Assembly (NCBI GenBank): GCA_017442855.1
Contig: JAFSPM010000024.1
Span: 124,001-188,000 of the forward strand
Length of the DNA stretch: 64,000 bases
Origin: Bacteroidaceae bacterium
GTDB lineage: Bacteria; Bacteroidota; Bacteroidia; Bacteroidales; Bacteroidaceae
Reading direction: 5' to 3'
Both the position numbers and the translations under genes were made by a program. The notes beneath the pieces were generated by a model. The model ran no database searches, was not told the DNA's origin, and saw nothing but the letters and a program-made list of their open reading frames with translations. Of the stretch, positions 46,248 through 56,859 are shown piece by piece (the stretch's first letter is position 1; every line of letters begins with the position of its first letter).

Positions 46248-47279
46248 ATGGCAAACAGAAGAGAATTTCTGAAGAGTGCGTCTTTCATGACGCTGGGTGC
46301 TTTGGCAGCTTCTAAAATGAGCGCTGCTAACGGCATGAATGGTGTTGACGGCATTTCTGCTGCTACAGCACAGGCTCCTATGGCTGGCACCAACCTTGGT
46401 TTCCAGGCTTATTCTCTCGGCGGTGAGTTGCTGAACAATCCAGCTGACGCACTGAAGAAGATGAAGGGCTATGGTTATGACCAGGTGGAGTTGGCTTTCT
46501 ACGGCTTTGATGACAAAGCTGGTCATGGTCAGTTTACCAGTTGGGGTGGCGGTAGCAATCCTACATCAGCTGCTGACTTCAAGAAAATGGCTGATGACGC
46601 TGGTATCAAGATTGTCAGTTCACACATGACTCCAACCTTGGATCGTGGTGCAAAGTACGACAAGAGTACAGAGACTAAGATTCTGGATTTCTGGAAGAAG
46701 ATTATTCCAGATCACAAGATGTTCGGTGTTGAGTACATTGTTCAGCCAAGTCTGCCTACTATCAACAACCTGGAAGACGCACAGAATGTAGCTGACATCT
46801 TCAATAAGGTGGGTGCTTTGCTGAAGGAGAATGGTATCAAGTTCGGTTACCACAACCACAGTAATGAGTTCAACAAGGTGGTTCCTGGTGGCGAGGCTGT
46901 AACTCCTTATTATCAGCGTGCTTTCCGTCGTCCTGGTGATACTTCTCCAGAACCAAAGACCATCGAGGAAGTATTCATCGAGGGTACTGAAAAGCAGAAT
47001 GTGCTGTTCGAGCTCGACTGCTATTGGACTGTAATGGGTCAGCAGGATCCTCTCGTTTGGATCAACAAGTACAAAGATCGTATCCAGCTGTTGCACATCA
47101 AGGACTTCATCGTTATCGGTGCTTCTGGTGCTATGAACTTTGAGAATATCTTCCACGATTTCTATGCAAACGGTCATCGCAACTGGTTCGTAGAGATTGA
47201 AGATATCAATAGTGGCAAACAGCTTGAGCGTGCTGAGGCCAGTGCAAAATGGCTGAAGAGCAAAGGCTTTGTAAAATAA
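46248..47279 (+). CDS. Tat-exported sugar isomerase/epimerase-like TIM-barrel protein 1
   Basis: 343-residue AP-endonuclease-2/xylose-isomerase-like TIM barrel. The N-terminus ANRREFLKSASF is a twin-arginine motif (R4-R5-x-F-L-K) followed by a hydrophobic stretch, so export in folded form is likely. Position 22 is Ser (LAAS), unlike its two paralogues, so it is not a lipoprotein by this signal. Barrel motifs: [47 protein letters not shown] and FVEIEDI, which hold the usual Glu/Asp/His metal ligands. Related Bacteroides enzymes act on oxidised (3-keto) sugars; the substrate here is unknown. Confidence 0.85.
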   Translation: MANRREFLKSASFMTLGALAASKMSAANGMNGVDGISAATAQAPMAGTNLGFQAYSLGGELLNNPADALKKMKGYGYDQVELAFYGFDDKAGHGQFTSWGGGSNPTSAADFKKMADDAGIKIVSSHMTPTLDRGAKYDKSTETKILDFWKKIIPDHKMFGVEYIVQPSLPTINNLEDAQNVADIFNKVGALLKENGIKFGYHNHSNEFNKVVPGGEAVTPYYQRAFRRPGDTSPEPKTIEEVFIEGTEKQNVLFELDCYWTVMGQQDPLVWINKYKDRIQLLHIKDFIVIGASGAMNFENIFHDFYANGHRNWFVEIEDINSGKQLERAEASAKWLKSKGFVK

Positions 47280-47310
47280 GAATTATACATTGGGTTAAAA
47301 ACTATAAGTC

Positions 47311-47345
47311 AGAGCTGGCTGTGAAGCCGGCTCTGTTCTTTTTAT
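47311..47345 (+). terminator. Hairpin terminator or attenuator after TIM-barrel gene 1
   Basis: AGAGCTGGCT-GTGA-AGCCGGCTCT, a 10-bp stem with one T-G pair, followed by GTTCTTTTTA. Confidence 0.75.
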
Positions 47346-47457
47346 GCTCTTTTTGAGGCAAAATCTATGATTTTTAGAAAATTTAATCGGACAAATGGAT
47401 ATAATCTCATTGAAAAACACTAATTTTACAGCCAAATACACTAAATTTTATAAAATT

Positions 47458-48459
47458 ATGGTAAATAGAAGAGATTTTCTGAAGAGCGCTTCAATGTTGT
47501 CATTGGGTGCTTTGGCTGCTTGCAACGCTAAGGGTGCTGAGGCAGCAGGGGCTGTTGAGGCAAACAACCCAAACAAGTACTTTGGTTTGCAAATCTACAC
47601 TTTAGGCAACGAGTTGTATGCTGGTAATCTGGCAGACAACCTCAAGAAGCTGCAGAGCTTCGGTATCAAGTATCTGGAGCTGGCTGGTTACGATGTTAAT
47701 ACCAACAAGGTGGGTGGCGTTGACTTCAGCGAGTTCAAGAAGATGGCTAACGATGCTGGTTTGGAGATCCCAAGTTCACACGTTAATGCTCCTGGTTTGT
47801 TCTCTGGTGTTGCTGGTCGTGAGAGTCGCGATGGTAGCGATGGTCAGTTCAACCGTTCTTTGATTGACAAAGTTGCTGAGTCATTCAAGAAGGTAGCTGA
47901 TGATCATGCTGCTCAGGGTATCGAATATGTTGTTCACCCAATGATGGCTTACTTGAACACTGAGGATGACGTGAAGGCTTTTGCAGAGATGCTGAATAAG
48001 AGTGGTGAGATATTCAAGGCAGCTGGTATCAAGTTTGGTTACCACCACCACAACATGGAGTTCGCTCGCATGGTTCCTGGTGTAGCTGGTTTCCGTTTGC
48101 CTACCGTTTTGACTCCGCTGACAGCTGCTGATGGTCCTATGATCATGGATCTGCTGATGGACAACACCGATCCTTCAAACGTTATCTATGAGATGGATAC
48201 TTATTGGACCGTTATGGGCCAGCAGGATCCTGTGGTTTGGTTGAAGAAGCGTGCTGACCGCATCAAGTTGATGCACGTGAAGGACTTCGTGGTACTGGGT
48301 GATTCTGGTGCTATGAACTTCAAGAACATCTTCGAGCAGTTCTATGCTAACGGCAACAAGTATCTGTTCTGCGAGATCGAGGATATCGATAGCGGTAAGC
48401 AGATGGAGCGTGTTGAGGCTTCAATGAAGTTCATCAATGCTCAGCCTTGGGTGAAATAA
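47458..48459 (+). CDS. Tat-exported sugar isomerase/epimerase-like TIM-barrel lipoprotein 2
   Basis: 333-residue paralogue of the genes at 46248 and 48536. ATG 47458 ([12 protein letters not shown]) is used because the Tat motif must be N-terminal; the longer frame from 47395 adds an unrelated head. R4-R5-D-F-L-K is followed by a lipobox LAAC with C22, which predicts a Tat-dependent lipoprotein. Barrel motifs: [55 protein letters not shown]. Hairpins on both sides suggest partly separate expression of the three copies. Confidence 0.85.
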   Translation: MVNRRDFLKSASMLSLGALAACNAKGAEAAGAVEANNPNKYFGLQIYTLGNELYAGNLADNLKKLQSFGIKYLELAGYDVNTNKVGGVDFSEFKKMANDAGLEIPSSHVNAPGLFSGVAGRESRDGSDGQFNRSLIDKVAESFKKVADDHAAQGIEYVVHPMMAYLNTEDDVKAFAEMLNKSGEIFKAAGIKFGYHHHNMEFARMVPGVAGFRLPTVLTPLTAADGPMIMDLLMDNTDPSNVIYEMDTYWTVMGQQDPVVWLKKRADRIKLMHVKDFVVLGDSGAMNFKNIFEQFYANGNKYLFCEIEDIDSGKQMERVEASMKFINAQPWVK

Positions 48460-48475
48460 TTTTAGACAATCTTTG

Positions 48476-48510
48476 AAGGCATGACCTCAAGGCCATGCCT
48501 TCTTTATATT
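48476..48510 (+). terminator. Hairpin terminator or attenuator after TIM-barrel gene 2
   Basis: AAGGCATG...CATGCCTT, 8-bp stem extended by CCT/AGG after one mismatch (48476-48501), followed by CTTTATATTT. Confidence 0.7.
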
Positions 48511-48535
48511 TATACCTTATATAATTATTACAAAA

Positions 48536-49537
48536 ATGATCAATAGAAGAGATTTCTTAAAAAGCGCTTCTCTCCTGTCATTAGGCGCTTTGGCAGCATG
48601 TAACGCAAAGGAAGCTACACCAGCTGCTCCAGTAGAGAACAAGAACAAGGGTTTGGGTCTGCAGATTTACACACTGGGTCCGGAGCTGACTCAGGGCGAC
48701 TTGGCAGCTAATTTGAAGCGCATCCGTGAGATGGGCATCAAGAACCTCGAGTTGGCAGGTTACAGCGCAGATCAGCACAACATCAGTGGCGTTGCATTGG
48801 AAGACTTCAAGAAGGCTTGCGATGACAATGACCTGAAGATTGTGAGCTCTCATGTTACTCCTGGTGTGCTGATGGGTGGCATGTTCCAGCGTCCTGGCGC
48901 TCCTGCACAGAAGCCTAAGACCTTGAAGGAGATGGTAAACGACGTAAAGGAGTTCTGGAAACCAGTAGTAGAAGACCACGCTAAGTTGGGTTGCGAGTAC
49001 CTGGTACAGCCAATGATGCCTCCTAGAACTGTTAACAATATTGAGGATGCAAAGGACTTTGCTAACTTGCTGAACGTATCAGGTGAGGTAGTAAAGGCTG
49101 GTGGTATCCAGTTCGGTTATCACAACCACAACATGGAGATGGCTAAGGTAACTGTTGACAGTCAGGCTGCTGTGCTGGGCGACTTGTTCTCTGGCATGGG
49201 TATGCAGGGTGCACAGATCATCGAAGATGTTTACATGGACAACACCGATCCTGCAAACGTGATCTTCGAGCTGGATGTATACTGGACCGTTATGGGCCAG
49301 CAGGATCCTGTGGCTTGGTTGACCAGACGTGCCGACCGCATCAAGATGTTGCACATCAAGGACTTCATGGTACTGGGTGAGTCTGGTGCTATGAACTTTA
49401 AGAACATCTTCGAGAAGTTCTATGCTAATGGCAACAAGTACTTCTTCATTGAGATTGAGGATACCAACAGCGGCAAGCAGTTCGAGCGTCTGGAAGCTTC
49501 TGCTAAGTTCTTGAACATGTCTGACTTTGTGAAGTAA
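48536..49537 (+). CDS. Tat-exported sugar isomerase/epimerase-like TIM-barrel lipoprotein 3
   Basis: 333-residue third copy. It shows [12 protein letters not shown] (twin-arginine), lipobox LAAC with C22, and barrel motifs [50 protein letters not shown] and FIEIEDT. The insertion after SSHVTPG (Met/Pro-rich) is shared in position with copy 2 but differs in sequence. Its stop overlaps the gpmI start by one base (TAATG), so a central glycolytic gene is translationally coupled to an exported enzyme. Function is unknown beyond the fold. Confidence 0.85.
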   Translation: MINRRDFLKSASLLSLGALAACNAKEATPAAPVENKNKGLGLQIYTLGPELTQGDLAANLKRIREMGIKNLELAGYSADQHNISGVALEDFKKACDDNDLKIVSSHVTPGVLMGGMFQRPGAPAQKPKTLKEMVNDVKEFWKPVVEDHAKLGCEYLVQPMMPPRTVNNIEDAKDFANLLNVSGEVVKAGGIQFGYHNHNMEMAKVTVDSQAAVLGDLFSGMGMQGAQIIEDVYMDNTDPANVIFELDVYWTVMGQQDPVAWLTRRADRIKMLHIKDFMVLGESGAMNFKNIFEKFYANGNKYFFIEIEDTNSGKQFERLEASAKFLNMSDFVK

Positions 49538-51054
49538 TGGCAAAGAAAGCTCTCTTAATGATTTTGGATGGGTGGGGTATTGGCGATCGTCAGAAAGACG
49601 ACGTGATTTCTTGTACCCCAACCCCTTATTGGGACTCTCTGTTAGCTAACTACCCTAACTCCCAGCTCCAGGCATCTGGCGAGAATGTGGGTCTGCCTGA
49701 CGGACAGATGGGTAACTCAGAGGTAGGTCACCTGAATATCGGTGCTGGTCGCATTGTTTATCAGGACTTGGTAAAGATCAACCGTGCCTGCAAGGATGGC
49801 AGCATCATGAAGAACAAGGAAATCATCGCTGCTTACAGCTATGCTAAGGAAAAAGGCGTTGGTCTGCATATCATGGGTCTGACCAGCAACGGTGGTGTAC
49901 ATAGTTCTTTGGATCATCTGTTCAAGCTATGCGACATTGCTAAGGAATATGGCTTGGAAGGCCGTACCTTCATTCACTGTCTCATGGATGGTCGTGATAC
50001 CGATCCTCGTAGTGGTAAGGGCTTCATCGAAGAAGTTGAGGCTCACTGTAAGCAGAGTGCCGGAGTGGTGGCATCTATCATTGGCCGCTTCTATACGATG
50101 GATCGCGACAAGCGTTGGGAACGTGTGAAGGTGGGTTATGACCAGCTGGTACACGGCGAAGGCAAACAGAGCGATAATATGGTTCGCGCTATGCAGGAGT
50201 CATACGACGAGGGTGTAACTGACGAGTTCATCAAGCCTATCGTCAATAGCACCGTGGATGGTCGCGTGAAGGAAGGTGATGTGTTCATCTTCTTCAACTA
50301 CCGTAATGACCGTGCTAAGGAAATCACTACCGTATTGACACAACAAGATATGCCTGAGCAGGGCATGCACACCATTAAGGACTTACAGTTTTACTGCATG
50401 ACTCCTTATGATGCATCCTTCAAGGGTGTTCATATCTTGTTCGACAAGGAGAATGTGGAGAATACGCTGGGCGAATATCTGTCAAACAACGGCAAGAAGC
50501 AGTTGCACATTGCCGAAACAGAGAAGTATGCTCACGTTACCTTCTTCTTCAACGGTGGTCGTGAGGCTCCTTATCCTAACGAAGATCGCATCCTGGTACC
50601 TTCTCCTAAGGTGGCTACCTACGATTTGAAGCCTGAGATGAGTGCTTACGAGGTGAAAGATAAGCTGGTAGCAGCAATCAACACCCAGCAGTACGACTTC
50701 ATCGTGGTGAACTATGCCAATGGTGATATGGTAGGCCATACAGGTATCTATCCTGCTATTGAGAAAGCTGTTGTGGCTATCGATAATTGTGTAAAGGAAA
50801 CTGTTGAGGCTGCTAAGTCCAATGACTATGAGGTAATTATCATTGCCGATCATGGTAATGCCGACCATGCCCTCAATGAAGATGGTACGCCTAATACGGC
50901 TCACTCTTTGAATCCTGTGCCTTTTGTTTATGTTACTGCTAACAAGAACGCAAAGGTGGAGAATGGAGTGCTGGCCGATGTGGCTCCTTCTATCTTGCAT
51001 ATCATGGGTATGCCTCAGCCAGCTGAGATGACTGGTAACGACCTGATTAAATAA
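49537..51054 (+). CDS. gpmI: 2,3-bisphosphoglycerate-independent phosphoglycerate mutase
   Basis: 505-residue alkaline-phosphatase-superfamily enzyme interconverting 3- and 2-phosphoglycerate in glycolysis, cytoplasmic, manganese-dependent. Motifs: [13 protein letters not shown] (metal Asp), [17 protein letters not shown] (phospho-Ser), [39 protein letters not shown] and [11 protein letters not shown]. Length is normal. Coupled by TAATG to the TIM-barrel gene upstream; no promoter of its own is evident. Confidence 0.96.
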   Translation: MAKKALLMILDGWGIGDRQKDDVISCTPTPYWDSLLANYPNSQLQASGENVGLPDGQMGNSEVGHLNIGAGRIVYQDLVKINRACKDGSIMKNKEIIAAYSYAKEKGVGLHIMGLTSNGGVHSSLDHLFKLCDIAKEYGLEGRTFIHCLMDGRDTDPRSGKGFIEEVEAHCKQSAGVVASIIGRFYTMDRDKRWERVKVGYDQLVHGEGKQSDNMVRAMQESYDEGVTDEFIKPIVNSTVDGRVKEGDVFIFFNYRNDRAKEITTVLTQQDMPEQGMHTIKDLQFYCMTPYDASFKGVHILFDKENVENTLGEYLSNNGKKQLHIAETEKYAHVTFFFNGGREAPYPNEDRILVPSPKVATYDLKPEMSAYEVKDKLVAAINTQQYDFIVVNYANGDMVGHTGIYPAIEKAVVAIDNCVKETVEAAKSNDYEVIIIADHGNADHALNEDGTPNTAHSLNPVPFVYVTANKNAKVENGVLADVAPSILHIMGMPQPAEMTGNDLIK

Positions 51055-51061
51055 TTTTGCT

Positions 51062-51101
51062 CCTCCCCTGTTTAGGGGAGGTGCCCATTTGGGCAGAGGG
51101 G
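51062..51101. repeat. REP-like double palindrome
   Basis: CCTCCCC-TGTTTA-GGGGAGG (51062-51081, perfect 7-bp stem) followed by GCCCA-TT-TGGGC (51083-51094) and AGAGGGG. This GC-rich element contrasts with the surroundings and resembles short palindromic repeats scattered between genes in Bacteroidales. It fills the gpmI-DUF3109 gap up to 2 bp before the next ATG. Confidence 0.7.
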
Positions 51102-51102
51102 T

Positions 51103-51687
51103 ATGTATCAGATAGGTGATGTACTGATAAGCGACGAAGTGCTGACTGAGCGCTTTGTCTGCGACTTGGAAAAATGTATGGGTGCCTGCTGCATTGAAGG
51201 TGATGCAGGGGCACCTGTTGATTTGGATGAGATCATGCAAATCGAAGAGGTGTTGCCCGTCATCTGGGACCAACTCTCTATCCCCGCGCGCAAGGTCATC
51301 AACAAACAAGGTGTGGCTTATACCGACCCAGAAGGTCAGTTGGTCACCTCTATCGTAAATAATAAAGACTGCGTCTTTACCTGTTACGACGAGAAGGGTT
51401 GTTGCTTTTGCGCTTTGGAGAAAGCCTATCGTGAGGGCAAGACGAAGTTTTACAAACCGCTTTCGTGTCACCTCTATCCCATTCGCCACAAGAGGGTAGG
51501 CGATTTGGATGCTTTAAACTATCATCAGTGGGAGGTGTGCAAGGCAGCTGTTCTCTTAGGACAAAAGAATGATGTACGAGTCTATGAGTTTCTAAAAGAG
51601 CCGCTCATCCGAAAATTCGGCGAGGCCTGGTATCAAGAACTGACGGAGGCCGTTGAGGAACTGAAGAGGCGAAAGTACATCGAATAA
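51103..51687 (+). CDS. DUF3109 family cysteine-rich protein
   Basis: 194-residue cytoplasmic protein of the DUF3109/YkgJ-like cysteine-cluster type. Cysteines occur in FVCDLEKCMGACC, NKDCVFTCYDEKGCCFCALE, LSCHLYPI and WEVCKAA, a pattern suited to zinc or Fe-S binding. The function is not known. The REP-like palindrome ends directly at its start, so its ribosome-binding region (AGAGGGGT) is part of the repeat. Probably cotranscribed with gpmI. Confidence 0.88.
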   Translation: MYQIGDVLISDEVLTERFVCDLEKCMGACCIEGDAGAPVDLDEIMQIEEVLPVIWDQLSIPARKVINKQGVAYTDPEGQLVTSIVNNKDCVFTCYDEKGCCFCALEKAYREGKTKFYKPLSCHLYPIRHKRVGDLDALNYHQWEVCKAAVLLGQKNDVRVYEFLKEPLIRKFGEAWYQELTEAVEELKRRKYIE

Positions 51688-51692
51688 AAAAG

Positions 51693-51745
51693 AAACGCTC
51701 TGGTAAACGAGAAATAACGTTTTAACCAGAGCGTTTTGCTTTTCT
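51693..51745. terminator. Terminator between the DUF3109 gene and gyrB
   Basis: AAACGCTCTGGT/ACCAGAGCGTTT, a perfect 12-bp stem (51693-51704, 51725-51736) with a 20-nt loop, followed by TGCTTTTCTTTTAT. Probably used from both sides. Confidence 0.85.
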
Positions 51746-51768
51746 TTTATATAAGGTGTGGAAAACCT

Positions 51769-53844
<2,076 letters not shown>

Positions 53845-53853
53845 TTACATTTA

Positions 53854-53894
53854 GACAATAAAAATACAGGCTGAGTCTTAACAACTCAACCTGT
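53854..53894 (-). terminator. Terminator after rpsT
   Basis: Minus strand: ACAGG-T-TGAGT, 7-nt loop, ACTCA-G-CCTGT (one mismatch in an 11-bp stem; plus-strand arms 53866-53876 and 53884-53894), then ATTTTTATTGT. Confidence 0.75.
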
Positions 53895-53933
53895 TTATAA
53901 GGTATGCAAGCAAAGCTTTAAACAAAGCCTTTC

Positions 53934-54188
53934 TTACGCCAGCTTGTTGATGTATTTAGCCAGCTTTGACTTCAGGTTACTAGCCTTGTTCTTGTGGATT
54001 ACATTGGTCTTTGCCAACTTGTCCAGCAACTTGGTTACGCCTGGCAACATGGCAGCTGCCTCTTCCTTGTTAGTGGTTGCACGAAGCTTGCGAACAGCGT
54101 TTCTCATGGTCTTGCCATAATACCTGTTGTGCAGTCTTCTTTTCTCTGCTTGTCTGATTCTTTTCAGTGCTGATTTATGATTTGCCAT
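53934..54188 (-). CDS. rpsT: 30S ribosomal protein S20
   Basis: 84-residue basic helical ribosomal protein that binds 16S rRNA early in assembly. It begins [21 protein letters not shown] and contains the family segment [17 protein letters not shown]. The start is 48 bp after the 3' end of tRNA-Glu, with no separate promoter seen, so the tRNA and the protein gene are probably cotranscribed and separated by tRNA processing. Confidence 0.97.
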   Translation of the reverse strand: MANHKSALKRIRQAEKRRLHNRYYGKTMRNAVRKLRATTNKEEAAAMLPGVTKLLDKLAKTNVIHKNKASNLKSKLAKYINKLA

Positions 54189-54236
54189 CTCGACTAATCT
54201 TTTAAATTGTTATTTTACTATTTTTCTTATTTTTTG

Positions 54237-54308
54237 TAGCCCATAGCAGAGTCGAACTGCTCTTTAGAGAATGAAAATCTCTCGTCCTAGCCGATAGACG
54301 AATGGGCC
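54237..54308 (-). tRNA. tRNA-Glu (TTC)
   Basis: 72 nt on the minus strand: acceptor GGCCCAT/ATGGGCT (first pair G-T), D-arm, anticodon arm AGAGA-TTTTCAT-TCTCT with anticodon TTC, T-arm AGCAG/CTGCT with TTCGACT loop, discriminator A; CCA is not encoded. Confidence 0.95.
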
Positions 54309-54336
54309 TCCGTCAATTTTTGCCGTTAAGCGGATG

Positions 54337-54367
54337 CAAAGGTAGGTACTATTTTTGAATTGACAAA
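54337..54367 (-). promoter_or_regulatory. Bacteroidetes promoter for tRNA-Glu/rpsT
   Basis: On the minus strand TTTG (54367-54364), 19-bp spacer, TACCTTTG (54344-54337), 28 bp before the tRNA 5' end. Confidence 0.85.
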
Positions 54368-54420
54368 ACATTCTATGAAAAAAAATCTCTTTTTTTGCTT
54401 TTCTTTGGATTTAGATGTAG

Positions 54421-54428
54421 TATCTTTG
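54421..54428 (+). promoter_or_regulatory. Promoter -7 box for recO
   Basis: TATCTTTG, 21 bp before ATG 54450. Candidate TTTG boxes at 54394 and 54404 give spacers of 23 and 13 bp, neither ideal. Confidence 0.65.
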
Positions 54429-54449
54429 CAACTAAAGAGTTATTTCAAT

Positions 54450-55181
54450 ATGTTACAGCGCACTAAAGGCATTGTTATCCATACCTTCAAGATAAAGGAC
54501 AACCAACTCATTGCGGTGCTTTACACCCAGCAATGGGGCAGGGTTTCTTACATCACTTCCATCCCCAAGACGCATAAGTCAGGTGCCAAACACTTGCTCT
54601 TGCAGCCTTTGGCCGAGGTGGAGGTGGAGGCTGATATGAAACCTACTGTGCAGCTCTTCAGGGTGAAGTCGGTGCAGACAGTGCAACCATTGACCAGCAT
54701 CCCTTATCATCCCATCAAGTCTGTCATTGCCCTCTTTTTGCAGGAGTTTCTTTATCGTGCCATTCGTGAGGAAGGGCAACCAAACGAGTCGCTTTATGCC
54801 TATCTCTCGCATTCGGTGCGTTGGCTTGATACGGCCGATCGCAATTATGCCAACTTCCACTTGGTGTTCCTCATGCGAGTATCTCGTTTCTTGGGATTGC
54901 AACCCAATATTGAAAACTATTATGATGGGTGCTGGTTCGATATGCTCAACGCCTCGTTTGTGCCCACCAAGCCGCAATCACATGCCTATTCCGTAGCTCC
55001 AGAGGAATGCTGTCATCTGGTCAACCTCATGCGCCTCAACTTCGCCACCATGCATCTTTTCAAGATGAACCGCCAAGAGCGTTTGCGCCTTCTTACCCTC
55101 ATCAACGACTACTATCGTCTGCACTTGCCCGACTTTCCTGAGCTCAATTCCCTACAGGTCTTGAAGGAAGTCTTCGACTAA
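54450..55181 (+). CDS. recO: DNA repair protein RecO
   Basis: 243-residue recombination mediator that helps load RecA on SSB-coated single-stranded DNA. The N-terminal OB-fold reads MLQRTKGIVIHTFKIKDNQLIAVLYTQQWGRVSYI. The middle is helical (IALFLQEFLYRAIREE; FHLVFLMRVSRFLGLQPN). The zinc cysteines of some RecO proteins are absent, as is common in Bacteroidetes. ATG 54450 is used because the -7 box lies inside the longer frame from 54360. Overlaps the convergent DnaJ-like gene by 4 bp at their 3' ends. Confidence 0.9.
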   Translation: MLQRTKGIVIHTFKIKDNQLIAVLYTQQWGRVSYITSIPKTHKSGAKHLLLQPLAEVEVEADMKPTVQLFRVKSVQTVQPLTSIPYHPIKSVIALFLQEFLYRAIREEGQPNESLYAYLSHSVRWLDTADRNYANFHLVFLMRVSRFLGLQPNIENYYDGCWFDMLNASFVPTKPQSHAYSVAPEECCHLVNLMRLNFATMHLFKMNRQERLRLLTLINDYYRLHLPDFPELNSLQVLKEVFD

Positions 55182-55990
55182 TTCATCCCCCTTGCTTGGT
55201 AAATCATTTCCTTCGCCTTGTTGATTTCCTGCAACTTCTTTGTTGCAGCTTCTTTCACATCTTCTCCCAAGTTTGAAACCTTGTCGGGATGATGTTGAAT
55301 CACCATCTTGCGGTAAGCCTTGCGTACCTCCTCGTCTGTGGCATCAGAACTAACACCCAGCACTTTGTAGGCATCCTCCAATGTCGAGCCACCCAATGAC
55401 AGCATCTGGTCGACGAGCGAAGTGTTTAGCTTTAGGTGGAGGGTGATTTCTCGCAATGCCTCCACCTCTTTTTGGTGTATTTTGCCATCTGCCTTTGCTA
55501 TTTGAGCTAAGAATGCCACCAGTTGTATACGTTGCTCTTCCGGCATGGCAAAGGCCATTTCCGAACAAGCTTGACGAATCTGTTGTTGCCAAGCCGTCTC
55601 GCCCTGTTGTTTCTTATAGTCAAACAGCTTAAGCAGTATGTTGTTACCCTCGGTAGCTGCTGTTGCTCCGAACGAGTCGCGCAACCACTTGCGCACCATC
55701 TCCATTTCCGAGTGCATAATCTTGCCATCGGCATGAATCATTTGAGCCGCCAGCACCATCAGCGAAAAGAGGAAATCATTTCTGGCACCTGCGTTTACTT
55801 GTTGTCCGTAACCACCATTGTGAGTGCCATATCCACCTTCACCATCCATATCCTCCTCCACATAACGTTGTTGTGCCTTGTCGGTAAAGGCATCAAACAC
55901 CGAGCCAAGCACAAACCCAGCTATTGCCCCCAATATGCTACCCGTATTGATGAAGCCAAACAAGCCTCCTATCCATTTTCCAAATGCCAT
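55178..55990 (-). CDS. TerB-DnaJ domain protein (DjlA-like co-chaperone)
   Basis: 270-residue protein. Residues about 6-35 (IGGLFGFINTGSILGAIAGFVLGSVF) are hydrophobic and Gly-rich and probably anchor it in the membrane. A TerB-like helical domain follows (about 75-180, with two MAAQMIHADGKIMHSEM / LAQIAKADGKIHQKEVEAL halves, each with an acidic DGK metal-type motif). It ends in a J domain (about 200-265) with the HPD motif in VIQHHPDKVSN, which stimulates DnaK. ATG 55990 chosen from the promoter -7 box upstream. The layout matches DjlA. Confidence 0.9.
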   Translation of the reverse strand: MAFGKWIGGLFGFINTGSILGAIAGFVLGSVFDAFTDKAQQRYVEEDMDGEGGYGTHNGGYGQQVNAGARNDFLFSLMVLAAQMIHADGKIMHSEMEMVRKWLRDSFGATAATEGNNILLKLFDYKKQQGETAWQQQIRQACSEMAFAMPEEQRIQLVAFLAQIAKADGKIHQKEVEALREITLHLKLNTSLVDQMLSLGGSTLEDAYKVLGVSSDATDEEVRKAYRKMVIQHHPDKVSNLGEDVKEAATKKLQEINKAKEMIYQARGMN

Positions 55991-56026
55991 AACGTCAAAT
56001 AAAATGATCAATTTTATGTTATGGTG

Positions 56027-56034
56027 CAAAGATA
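56027..56034 (-). promoter_or_regulatory. Promoter -7 box for the TerB-DnaJ gene
   Basis: TATCTTTG on the minus strand, 36 bp before ATG 55990, inside the longer frame from 56029. Confidence 0.65.
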
Positions 56035-56063
56035 CTACTTTATTTTAAATTCTGACAAGATAA

Positions 56064-56094
56064 TTTGTTCTCCACTTGTTTTTCTCTATCTTTG
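56064..56094 (+). promoter_or_regulatory. Bacteroidetes promoter for the 56174 gene
   Basis: TTTG (56064-56067), 19-bp spacer, TATCTTTG (56087-56094), with a leader of about 75 nt before ATG 56174. Confidence 0.8.
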
Positions 56095-56173
56095 CAATTA
56101 GTTAAGTGGACAATGAAACAGGAGAATAAGGACGAAAACGGGAACCCTCAATTAATAATCTACCCCTCGAGAT

Positions 56174-56854
56174 ATGAAAATAGATGAATTTAGAAATAAA
56201 ATGTGTATCCCTGCCGATGCGAGCAAGGATTACATTATGAAGACTTTTGAGGAAATAGCAGACGTACTTAAGAATGAATGTGTGATTAAATATGGGAAAG
56301 AGGAATACCGTATTCTTGATTTTGAGTTCTATTTCTTTAATAAAAATCATCAAGATATTTCAGTTCATCCAAGAAACTCAAAAGCTTTAAGTTGGTACAT
56401 CAATGAATTCGGCGGTATAGATTTGAACTTTGAGAGTAACATTGAAAAGGAGATGGTAGAAAAAGGCAAGATATGGTCTTTCAAATACAATCTTACTAAT
56501 AATTCATACTATGGTGGAATACTTATCCGTCAGATACAGAAACTGTCTGGTGATAAAAAAATATTTGATGGTCCACTCAAAGTTGCCGAACTATTCCGTA
56601 TTCTTGATGCTACTAATCAATGCCAGGACAACCCAGTTTTAGAGATGAAATCTTTAGATAAAAAGGCCTTCATTAAAGGGAAAAGGCATAACCTGTTAGG
56701 TAGCTATAAAAATAAGGAGGACAAATATAAAGCAAAAGCTGATTATAACATTAAAGAATGGTTCATTAAAGTATCCGAATCCCAAAAACGGGAAATAGAG
56801 GATAGCTTTGCGTCTTTCGTTGAAAGTGAAGAATACCATTTTTGCTGTAAATGA
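56174..56854 (+). CDS. Hypothetical protein in an AT-rich module
   Basis: 226-residue soluble, charged protein with no signal peptide or membrane span. I do not recognise the family. The pattern DFEFYFF...DISVHPR...GIDLNFES...YYGGILIRQIQKL...GPLKVAELFRIL recalls in a weak way the 3-methyladenine-DNA-glycosylase (AAG/MPG) fold, where an ILIRA-like strand precedes the DNA-binding site; this is a guess from pattern only. Base composition is more AT-rich than its neighbours. It has its own strong promoter and ends 5 bp from the stop of the convergent deiminase-like gene. A late-acquired pair is possible. Confidence 0.65.
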   Translation: MKIDEFRNKMCIPADASKDYIMKTFEEIADVLKNECVIKYGKEEYRILDFEFYFFNKNHQDISVHPRNSKALSWYINEFGGIDLNFESNIEKEMVEKGKIWSFKYNLTNNSYYGGILIRQIQKLSGDKKIFDGPLKVAELFRILDATNQCQDNPVLEMKSLDKKAFIKGKRHNLLGSYKNKEDKYKAKADYNIKEWFIKVSESQKREIEDSFASFVESEEYHFCCK

Positions 56855-56859
56855 TGGAG

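Noticed and set aside
50482-51489. 335-codon minus-strand open frame across the end of gpmI and the DUF3109 gene
   Set aside because: Covers two well-supported plus-strand genes and the REP-like element; no family pattern.
56102-56353. 83-codon minus-strand open frame under the 56174 gene
   Set aside because: AT-rich shadow that overlaps the promoter leader and start of a better-supported gene.
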